A stretch of 64,000 nucleotides of DNA, taken from NCBI GenBank assembly GCA_000827265.1, contig KN834770.1, positions 201,974 through 265,973 of the forward strand. Reading direction: 5' to 3'. The translations under genes were made by a program, and so were the position numbers. This document shows, one piece after another, positions 34,801-46,421 of this stretch (its first letter is position 1; each line of letters begins with the position of its first letter). Under the pieces are notes generated by a model that did no database searches, was not told the DNA's origin, and worked only from the letters and a program-made list of their open reading frames with translations. The stretch comes from Collybiopsis luxurians FD-317 M1 (Eukaryota; Basidiomycota; Agaricomycetes; Agaricales; Omphalotaceae).

Positions 34801-35227
34801 CGGCACAGGGTTGAATTCAGGTTTCACGGGTGGCTTAACTGGAGGGCTTGGAGGCCAACCTACAGGATTGCCTCAGGCCTCTTCGTTCACTGGTGCAGCT
34901 GGAATGGGACAATCCACCGGACTCGGTGGTCAGTCATCAATGCTTGGCAATTCGAATGGAATGGGATCGACTTTGGGTTCCGGCCTACGACCACAGATGA
35001 CGGGTGGGGGAGCGAATCCTTTCCGAGCGTCCATGTTTAGTACGGCAGGAAACGGCGTGCCTGCCGTGCCTGCTATGCCCACCGGAATAAGTGGTTTAGG
35101 TGGTCCAACGAACATGTCCAAGCCTTCGTCATTGATGGGTAGTAGCATGTTTGGATCTTCTTTCCAAACCGGACACCCTCAGCAGCAGCAACCCCAGCAA
35201 CAGCAGCAGGGTGCATCGCTCATCTAA
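31874..35227 (+). CDS. AP180/CALM-type clathrin adaptor (ANTH domain) with Prk1-type motif array
   Basis: Endocytic adaptor of the Yap1801/AP180 family that binds phosphoinositides and clathrin at forming coated pits. ANTH domain landmarks: MSSYDKVVKLACKPKAAPPK (basic N-terminal lipid site), YLDPIIAATWSDDGAVHDVC, VVFKALIVLHTMIRNGA, EHYFEMSHVDAEQALAIYRH. The C-terminal half is a Gln/Pro/Gly/Ser-rich tail with several NPF tripeptides (EH-domain ligands) at about 33596, 33776, 34143 and 35018, and at least eight LxxQxTG motifs (see findings). Start is ATG 31874; the in-frame upstream codon is TTG. About eight introns split the ANTH half; the tail is one long exon from about 33445 to 35227. Confidence 0.9.
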
Positions 35228-35859
35228 AACTCAATCGCGTTTCTCGCATTACTCGGGTACACATTTTTGCCACTCTCCTTGAGGAAATTTTTTTCTTATC
35301 TATTTTTGAGCCGAGATTACCCCTGTTCTGACCCTGGCTTGAACATGCTTTTCATGATATCCACACTCATTCCGTTTCTCTTTCGCTACCTATCGTATCA
35401 ACGTCTTTTTATGGACATTTCAGCGTCTGTGTATTATTTCCTGTAGTTACTTATCGTAGAGTGAACTAACTTTTTGCATCGGTCTCCACGCTACTTTGTG
35501 ATGAGTATTCCGGAAACGTTTGATGGCTCTGGAGGATGAGCTGCAAGCAGCTATCAAGGAACATAGACGTGTTTCCTTCTCATTCACCTGTGTGCGAAAC
35601 ACTTCTTCGAGTTTAAGCTCGTGAGCTGTTCGTAACTTGAGAGTAGAAATTTCCCAAAGAGATACCTATATCAGGTGATAATCCGCTGCGATAAAACTCG
35701 CTTTGACCGAGTGGCACCGTCGTTTTGATGAAGCCGGAAGTGCCTTCGGGCGACATCTGCGAAGACAGGAAGATCATTGGCTGAATGTACATATGCTGTT
35801 CTACAGAAAATTTTCTATGCTGCTAGAATGATACGTATGCAGCACCTGCATGAATACAT
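35228..35859. other. Convergent 3' regions
   Basis: About 630 bp between AP180 and the SDR gene, probably mostly 3' UTRs. A pyrimidine-rich tract follows the AP180 stop. No gene seen. Confidence 0.5.
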
Positions 35860-37070
35860 TCAAAGATTAACCAATGTAAACCCTCCATCCACAGGCAAAA
35901 CGATGCCATTCACATATTCATTTGCCACTAAATAGTTTGCACTCATTGCAATCTCTTCCGGTCTGGGGGCATAACACGTTGAGTAAATACTGCAGAAGGA
36001 CAAAGATAGAGGATGTGAAAAGATAGGAACGTACTTTCCCCATCTCAATAAAGGTACGGGTGATATATAATTCGGAGGAGCCTGAGTATGGAATGTTTCC
36101 GAACCCTCGAGCTGGTCGAAAATTTCTGAGGGAAATATTCCGGGAGCAAGAGCAACGATTCTGACAGGAATCTTTCTTTGGGCAAGATCAGCGGCCATGA
36201 AAGTGGATATTTGTTCCAATGCGCGCTTCGTGAATGCGTAAGATAGCTTGATAAAAAGAAAAGAGTTAAATTTTAACAAAAATAGAACCGAATCCGAAGA
36301 CTCACGCTGTTCCCGGGATATGCAGCCTTCAGAGTCGTAGCAACGCTGGAAATGTTGATCACGACTGAAGTCTTCTTTGCAGCACAGCTGCTGGCACCTT
36401 CGATCAACAGATCCATAAAAGCGGTCGTTACAAAAAAGGGTGCGAAGGTGTTGAGTTTAAACATATCGCTCCAACCCTCAAACGTTTCAAGTTCATAGGG
36501 TAGTTTGCCTTGCTTGAAATATTCTAGCCCTTTCGTTGCGTGATCCGGCTGGCTAGAAGGTACGTTAGTTCCGGCGCTGGGAGAGGTGGAACAAGAATTA
36601 GTGATACGGAGTACGAGGTGTCGAGCACAGAAAGGTAAAGTCTACTCACTTGTTAATCAGAATATCGACTTTCCCTTCTCTTTCGGACAACATCTGAACG
36701 CCTTTCTTGATGCTTTCTTCATTGGTCACATCCATTTGGAATCTGCTTACACCGCACTCCGTTGGCTTCTCGTGTCGAATTGAAAGATTAGGACTGACAG
36801 AACTTACGGGATAAGAGAACCAGAACCTCGAAAACTCTTTGCTGCCTTTTCCAGAACCTCCAAACGGCGACCAACAATATACACTGTTGCCCCATTTTTC
36901 GCAAGGCCTGTAGCCAAGTACAGCCCGCTGAAACAGTAGAAGACCGTCTGCATGAGTTTCGATAGCAGCGCATTGTTCTGCACTTACATCCCAGTGCCGC
37001 CGCCGGTTACAATCGCGACTCGTCCAGACATGTCAAAGCCAGCCTCTGCTGCATCAAGATTGATAGACAT
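35860..37070 (-). CDS. Short-chain dehydrogenase/reductase
   Basis: NAD(P)H-dependent oxidoreductase of the classical SDR family. Rossmann start VAIVTGGGTGIGLYLA with the TGxxxGxG site, Asp/NAD(P) region MDVTNEE, NNAG at the fourth strand, catalytic Ser in VVINISS, and the YxxxK pair in SYAFTKRALE. The C-terminal GIVLPVDGGFTLVNL is the usual SDR end. Six exons; joins include GTG|IGLYLATGLA, LIN|NAGTNVPS, PGNS|LSYAFTKR and LLRWGK|PEEIAMS. Start MSINLDAAEAGFDMSGRV (37068-37070). The second Met is also possible. Substrate cannot be judged. Confidence 0.88.
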
Positions 37071-39194
37071 TGTGCCCTAGTGTTGTTATGTGGGTGATAT
37101 TTCCTCGCCCTTGGTACGCATTACAACAGTTTATATACCGTCCTATAGCCTGCTTTAGTTCAGCCACGTTGACAGCCTGAGAGTCCATTCATTGAAAGTT
37201 TTATGTGCTAGAGGAGCGTCCCAGCGAGTATGCATTGATAATGTCTTCAATAAAATGAGTGATGAATGCAAGGCAGGGTAGCGTATTGCCAAATTTTTTT
37301 CCTGCCTTGACTATTGCGTACCCGTTCGATATTTCCCAAGGGCCACCGGTCAACGACCAAGCAAAAATCAAGGACCCTGGTTACATTTTGCCATAATTTT
37401 AACAGGTCGCCGAATGTAGACTCCAGGTTCCCTCCGTCTTGGCAGAGGGTCCTGACAATCTTAGTATATTTGCTTTGCGGATGTCCCATTTTGTACTAAG
37501 GATTGAAGAGAGAGGAAAATTGCGGTGAATATAGGCTGCTTTGCACACTAGCAAGAGGCTGAATCCGACATTTTGAAGTTCCTTCTTCTGGCGTGTTCAA
37601 CGAAAGCGTTGATTATAGATAGGCTGGCAAGCGATACTAGACAGGTGGACCTGGACTTGACATACCTGCAGACATATACACAACGGGACGTCAGTCGTAA
37701 ACATTTCATGCTGCTTGGCTGTTAAGACTTGTTCACGACGATAGGGTTGTAAGAGGCGAATGAGTTTACGCACGTAAAAAGTACCGAAAAAGTGTGCGTG
37801 TGCAATACGTGAATATCCTATCTGGACCTATATAGACACTTAGTAGTATCAAACGAAGCATGAAGAAGGTTTAATGGTCCAGGAAAATTTTGGTTTAGGC
37901 AGGTCACCAAGGAGTTACAAGTTGGATTTTGTTCGAAGGGGAAACGGGTGATTAGTTTTACGCCGCTTACCCGCTTAACCCCCTCTATTGATATCACGCA
38001 CATGCGCTAGTATGTCTATCATTTGGTTTCTCAAGTAGATTAGCCCAACGTGTACCTAGAGTCGTACAACGGTAATGATGTATAGGGACAAACGTAAAGT
38101 ACAAGAACATGTCACTGCTAGGACGGCGCCATGTAAGTAGTTTTACATCTATGTATCATTATCATTATCAAATGACAATGCTCACATTGGTCTAACATCT
38201 GGACACAGAGTGCTACAATAGTCCCAGCTCGGTGATCAGAATAATACTATATGAGAAAGAAAAGTAAACCAACCGAGTCTGACCGAGTAGGGTAGCAACC
38301 ACAGGGGTTGGCGGTAGCCTTTGGGATACAAGAATCCAAGTGACGAGTCACTAAAGCGGCGAGTCTTCGACCTGGTCAAAATGTATCTAGTTTCTGCCCA
38401 GCGAAACCGATCGTTGTTTATCCCGCTGGACGCATATAATCCTACACATCCCCGGGCTGCAATATAAGAAAGGTTGATATCTTGGTTGCATGCTCCCAGT
38501 CGAGTGCAAGACTCCTCCTAGACTCAAGGGGAAATCCCAAGTCTCTCCATTCATTCTCATTAGCGCTGAGCGGAGAAAATTTGGAAGGAGATGACCGAAC
38601 AACTACAACCTGGTATGGATTTCATCGTATTCCAATAACGATCTTTCTGGAATATAGTGAGACATTCAATAGCCGGGGGGTAAAATCACAGAGACGAAAA
38701 GAGAGTGGGAGTGAGCATGCCGAATATGACTGAGAACTTGTTGGAAAGGTGTTCGAATTTACCAAGCAGGGATTGCAAAGGGAGATTCTGCAAACAAGAT
38801 TGAAAGAAATGATAGAAAGAGACCCGAGTGACGAGTCAAGACACAATAAACGAAACCCGGGCAACGAGTTAAACTTAAAGGGAACAGAAGGGGGACTCAA
38901 TTAGGAAGGATACAACACGCGGCAGATTACCAAAAAAGGAAAGCGATCGCAAGCTTGGACCACCCAAAACTGACTACCTGAGGGTAGCAGGAACAACGAG
39001 CAACAGATTCTTCATCTAGAACCTCGGGTATCTAATACATGCTAATACATGCTAGAAATACAAATGCGATCACAAAGTGCACCTTACAGTCCCCAAGCTG
39101 CCCGAAACATGAAAACGATGATATTACCCATAAATGTGGTTGTACGCGTGCCGAGATGCTGTAAAGTCCATGAAAAACTGAAATAATACGCACT
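37071..39194. other. 2.1 kb gene-poor stretch
   Basis: No confident gene. One small frame (37247-37489 minus, 80 codons) is protein-like in composition but has no partner exon. Two copies of a 12-mer AGTGACGAGTCA occur at about 38338 and 38826, each containing the inverted repeat TGAC-GA-GTCA. No transposon ends or coding remains recognised. Confidence 0.45.
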
Positions 39195-41274
39195 CTAACC
39201 AAGGAGGTCTTCTTCTTCTTCATCTATACCGGCCTCCCAGCCCCTACACCGTTCAACAGCACGTTGCCAGTTTAACCATTTCTTTTCTCGGATTTTTGCA
39301 GACATCTGTGGTTCAAACGTCACGGTACCCTTGGTGTTAACTTCAGACAAGGTTCCAGGTTTATTGAGGTCCCATCCAAACATCCCAATCGCAGCACCAG
39401 CGAGAAGTGCGGAACCGAGAGCAGTAGATCTGAATGGGATAGACATAAGCAAGGTAATCGTTACAGCTGTGCCAAAAGAGGGCTTACTCTCTCATCTCGG
39501 GACGAATTACATCGGTTCCGTTAATATCCGCAAGAATACTCATAGCCAAGTCACCATTGGTCATACCTCCGTCGACCTTGAGATTTTGAACATCCTTCCC
39601 CGAGTCCAAAACCATACTTTCGATTATGGCGCGTGTCTGGAAAGCTGTGGCTTCGAGAGTGGCACGAGCAACATGCGAGGGGTTGGTGTACTGAGTTATA
39701 CCTGCAAGCACAGGTCAGAGAATTACCGATGAGCGATAGGAACCATGAATACCAATCATCACTCCCGTCGCAGAAGAATCCCAATAAGGGGCGAGTAGAC
39801 CAGAGAAGGCAGTGACAAAGTAGACGCCGCCGCTCGTTGGCTCTTGTGCCGCGAGATCGTTGACCTGGGCAGAGGTAGAGATCATATGCATCGAGTCTTT
39901 TAACCAGCTAATAGCGCTTCCGGCTGAGGAAACTATGTGGACCAATCGCAATCATGAGTGTTCAATAATTACACAGTAATGAATTCATCACGCTACGCAC
40001 TGCTTCCTTCGAGAGCAAACACAGGTTTCGCATTAGGGCCAGGCTGGAAGGCCACAGTACTGAGCAACCCATTGCTACTCTTGACGATTTCATTACCGGT
40101 ACAGAAGAGAAGGAAAGCGCCGGTACCATAAGTGCACTTTGCTTCACCCTTTGACAGACACTTGTTGCCAATCAAAGCGGCCTGCTGATCACCGATTAAG
40201 CCACCGATGGGGACGCCCGAGAGTGGGCCATTTGCTATATGACCATAGACTTGGGAAGTGGACACAATATCGCCAACGATAGACAGACGGAAACCAAAGA
40301 AATTCAGAAGCATCGGATCCCACCTCAATGTCTTGGTGTTGAATAGAAGTGTGCGTGCCGCGTTGGATATCTCGGAGACATGTAAGCCACGTTTCACACC
40401 GCCGGCAAGATTCTGCAGTTATCTTTAGAATGCTACTAATGAAAAGAGTGCGAATACTAACGTAAAGAAGCCACGATTCGAGAGTTCCGAAACATAAATC
40501 GTCATTTTCATGAGCTGTGGCAACTTCGGGATAATTATCGATCATCCAACGAATTTTCGTTGCCGAGAAATATGTCGATAGTGGAAGACCACAACTTGGT
40601 ATATAGATTAAAACACTAATCCAAGGCAGGAAGAGGCTGAACTTACATTTCCCGCAAGGCGTCGATTCCTTCCTGACCCCTTTTCCATACCCCAGGCTCG
40701 ACCTCAAGCCCTTTCGTTTGCAGAACGTGTTCATAATGCGCTACAAGGTTTTTTGTTCTCGAATCGTCCCAGATGATAGCATTACATAGCGGCTTCCCTG
40801 TCTTGCGACTCCAGACAAAAGCGCTTTCTCTTTGATTTGTGATTCCTAAAGAAGAAGATTGAGCGCCGAAAGGGGATATGAATAGGTTGATGCCTCACAT
40901 ACCGATGACCTTGACGCTGTCCTTTCTATAACCTTGTGCAACCAGAGATTTGATTGCGCCTTCTATACAGGCTTCCGCATGGGCCTGGATTTCGAGTGGA
41001 TTCTGTTCATGCCATCTAGAATATGACAGCGGACGCAGATGAGTGCGGGGAAGCGCAAGGTGGCTGAACTTGGACTTGCCCAGGATTGGGATAATACTGA
41101 GGGAAAGGAAGTTGATGTTGAGCGATGATTTGAGCGTACTGGTCGAACACGATAAATCGAACTGAGCTGGGGAGAATATGTAAACAAATCGTTTTAATCA
41201 GTCTATAGCCCAACATACGTAGTACCACAATCCAGAGAGCCAACAAATTCCCCTTGTGTAAGCATCAAGGGCAT
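39195..41274 (-). CDS. GUT1: Glycerol kinase
   Basis: FGGY-family kinase that converts glycerol and ATP to sn-glycerol 3-phosphate in the cytosol. Landmarks in order: [20 protein letters not shown] (phosphate-binding N-domain), [114 protein letters not shown], and [20 protein letters not shown] near the C-terminus. The C-terminal lobe ends [15 protein letters not shown]. About nine exons; the second intron (41016-41079) is GC-AG. Start ATG 41272-41274 ([12 protein letters not shown]); the second Met is three codons on. All key Gly and Asp residues are present. Confidence 0.93.
41016..41079 (-). other. GC-AG intron in GUT1
   Basis: Donor CCTGG|GCAAGT, acceptor TATTCTAG|ATGG, 64 nt. It joins YYPNPG to WHEQNPLE, giving the conserved PGWHEQ(N/D)P motif of glycerol kinases. 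The only nearby GT gives phase 0 and an immediate stop. Confidence 0.85.
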
Positions 41275-41574
41275 ATAGATAAGACAGAAGAGAAAGAGAG
41301 AAACAGAAAATTTGGGAGGAGAAAAACAGAAAGAGAGTTGCGGCGGATAAGCTTTTTAAAAGATTTTGTCGGCAAGCGCCCCGGGCCGTACGATCCCAGC
41401 CCAGCCCCGCTCCGCAGACATCACAGGTTATGATTCATGAATGAGTTCAGTGTCTGATGGAGATGCGGCCGACGGAAGGCGCGTCTCCAACTAAACCAGT
41501 ATGTAGCGTAAATAAGGTCGTGTTTCTGGGCTAATGCAGGATCTAAATATCAATTTCTACGAATATTAGATTAA
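41275..41574. promoter_or_regulatory. GUT1 promoter region
   Basis: 300 bp between the GUT1 ATG and the GH47 stop. It holds a purine-rich tract and CAAGCGCCCC at 41373-41382, a variant of the recurrent motif, about 100 bp upstream of the GUT1 ATG. Confidence 0.4.
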
Positions 41575-44008
<2,434 letters not shown>

Positions 44009-44660
44009 AAAGTAGGAAAGGAAAGAATATCATACGAACAAAGAATCAAGATGGTAGCGAGCTGGACAGTCACGGTCTAAACATAGTCCGCAGTACTGAG
44101 TAACTGTTGCTCACTGCGGATACCATCGTGGGAACTATCACATGGATAAAATACTAACTCCAGCTTTGACTTCAAAATGTCTTTAATGGTCTGAAATTTT
44201 CATGAAAATACCATCCATCCCAATTTTCATCAAGCCATGTTGCTGCCGCTGTAAACTCCTACTTTCATCAATTCATCTAGCATACAATGTACATGCAACC
44301 TACCCCGATTTCTTTCCAAAACAGACTCGCTACTGAAGCAACTTCTGATCAACTTCATGCATTGGACCTCAACTCGTTCGCAGAGGTTCGTGATTTCATG
44401 GCGGATGCGCTAATTTAATTAGGCCTTTCTCATCCTTCTGCCGCTTCTGCTTGGCCAAACACGAGAATCTGAATCTTTCGAAAATTGCTGGCTGATCAGA
44501 GCGAAAAGACCAAGAACACGCTCCTGCTTCAGAGGCTAAAGCTATTGTGAAACCATGCCTTCTGAGAGCATGTCGTAGTCTCCCTTTCTTTGAGCAACCT
44601 TCGCCGCTTGTAGTATGAATGCTTCTGCACAAATGCCCAGGTTGATTCACCAGCCACAAA
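44009..44660. other. Intergenic between GH47 and the pseudogene
   Basis: About 650 bp. Contains both upstream regions. Minus-strand frames at 44396-44723 show no splice or domain support. Confidence 0.5.
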
Positions 44661-46157
44661 ATGCGATTTTCTTATGTGGCCATCTTCTTCCTGGCCTTGG
44701 CCCAAGCTACCTTTGCATTGCATGAAAATAGTATGCCCTGATTTCTTTCATCCTTGGATCGTCACTCATGAAGAACACAGAATGTGCAATATCTAAAGAG
44801 ATTTCACTGATCTGCCCAACCATGGACGAGGAGGTCATTAGCGAACATCCCAGATTGAGCTTTGCTCATTCACAATGGATATGGACACTAGAAGTAGTGG
44901 ACGGCAAAGCGCCTCCGGGAAGCAGAGCCTTTCGTAAAAATTTCATAGCGCCATACAAACGGGAACCAGTTTTTGCAACCATCGCTTTCGGAGCAGACGA
45001 CTCCGCCACCCTATATGTGAACGAGGGAAGAAATCGCTACAGAAGTCGGCTGGGGCCGTGCCAGGAGCTTTTGCGTCCTCCTTCGACCTTACCTCAATGT
45101 CTTTGCTGTGAACGCCACGAACGCTGGGAATATCAACAACGCTGCCGGATTCATGTTGACTGCCGCCATTAGTTACATAGATGGCACCACTACATCCCTA
45201 GTTTCCGATACAACCTGGCGCGGTGAAACCAACGTTCACGCAAGATTCTACGAACTTGGATATGACGATAGTACTTGGGCCCCCGTCAAACCCACTGGCG
45301 AGTATCCTACTGGCAGCATCGCAATCGCCGGTCGAGGTGACCTATCATTCGCAGCGGCTAGATGGACATGGACAGGTGAGCTCAAAGACAGTTAAGCGCC
45401 TCCTGGAGCTCGCGCTTTCCGCTTAACGGTGAATCTGCCTCCTAAGCACACCATGGCTTCCGCGATCATCCTTGCCACTGCAGATGACTATTTCTCATTC
45501 TATGTAAACGGTTACTTCGTAGACTCTGGAATACAGTACATGGCTGCCCAGTGATTCGAAGTGGAGGATATCCAGAGCCCTCAGGTTGAATTTGCAGCCT
45601 ACGCTGAGAACAAGGTGGTCCCTGGAGGGCGGAACCCCGCAGGACTTATCGTGGCCATCCGTATCACTTCCAGAGATCCGACACTTTTTTGCCTGCAGGG
45701 ATGTTCAATTACCCACGATTGGTACACTGATGCAGCCTAGAAGTCTTATCCCAGCGACGAGCCTCCTTATGGCTTTGAGCTGCCTCTATTCGACGATTCC
45801 AAATGGCCATAGGAAGTTGTCCGAGAGAGGCTTCTTGGAAGAATTTCCTGAACCAGGTAGTCCTTTGCCTGGCGCTCCTCGTGGCGTGCCGTCGAAGAAG
45901 GCTGATACGCATAACTCACCTTTACCCCCCATGCGAACCACTACGCGAATACGTTCTACAACGCACAGCACTCCGGATACTCGGAATTCACTCATCAATC
46001 TGATTCCCAGGTCAATTTTCGTTCAGGAGGGGTCTATGGTGACGCCGGGGAGTTCGTGAATCAATCAGCGGGACCAGGTAGCCAATCACTTCACGAGTAC
46101 AATTGTGTGCCTGTTAACGGGGGAGCTGGTCAATACCTAAAGGTGCACTTTAACTGA
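44661..46157 (+). pseudogene. Decayed secreted protein with two rhamnosidase-N-like beta modules
   Basis: The 5' end is intact: signal peptide MRFSYVAIFFLALAQATFA and one intron (GTATGC to AACACAG). Two tandem copies of one module follow. Module 1 has WIWTLEVVDGKAPPGSRAFR, then DSATLYVN. Module 2 has WTWTGELKDS, APPGARAFR and DDYFSFYVNG. The pattern resembles the N-terminal accessory domain of alpha-L-rhamnosidases and related secreted proteins. A one-base frame change lies at about 45021-45030. In-frame stops lie at 45393-45395 (TAA), 45552-45554 (TGA), 45738-45740 (TAG) and 45810-45812 (TAG). Beyond about 45840 all frames are broken until a last coding-like block (about 45918-46157) rich in Gly, Asn and Ser ending ...YLKVHFN. 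Function of the ancestor is unclear; it is not a working gene unless the sequence has errors. Confidence 0.7.
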
Positions 46158-46421
46158 ACTCATTTGGAAACCTTTCTTGCTTTGTGTGATAACATAACTT
46201 ATTCTTGAGTGTCCTGTATAAAGTATTGTAGCTTGGAATCTCTTCCGTTATAAGTATATCAATCCATTTTTCTGAGTTCATGTCACAGGGCTGCCGACGT
46301 GGCAGGACGATCTCGGAATAAGTAGGCTGTCATTATATCAACCTGTAGATTTATGTGCAATACTAAGGGTCAATCGTCGAAAGTCGTCGGGACGGTCAAT
46401 GACTCAAAGCCTACATACTAC

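Noticed and set aside
37247..37489. Minus-strand 80-codon frame (MGHPQSKYTKIV...)
   Set aside because: Protein-like but single, short, no homology or splice partner; not enough to call a gene.
39195..41274. Second FGGY kinase gene inside GUT1 due to many separated frames
   Set aside because: All pieces join in order into one glycerol kinase by short introns.
44396..44723. Two overlapping minus-strand frames
   Set aside because: No motif or signal; they overlap the promoter region and 5' end of the pseudogene.
45000..45860. Assembly error as the full explanation for the broken gene
   Set aside because: One frameshift could be an error, but four stops plus loss of all frames after about 45840 cannot; decay is more likely.
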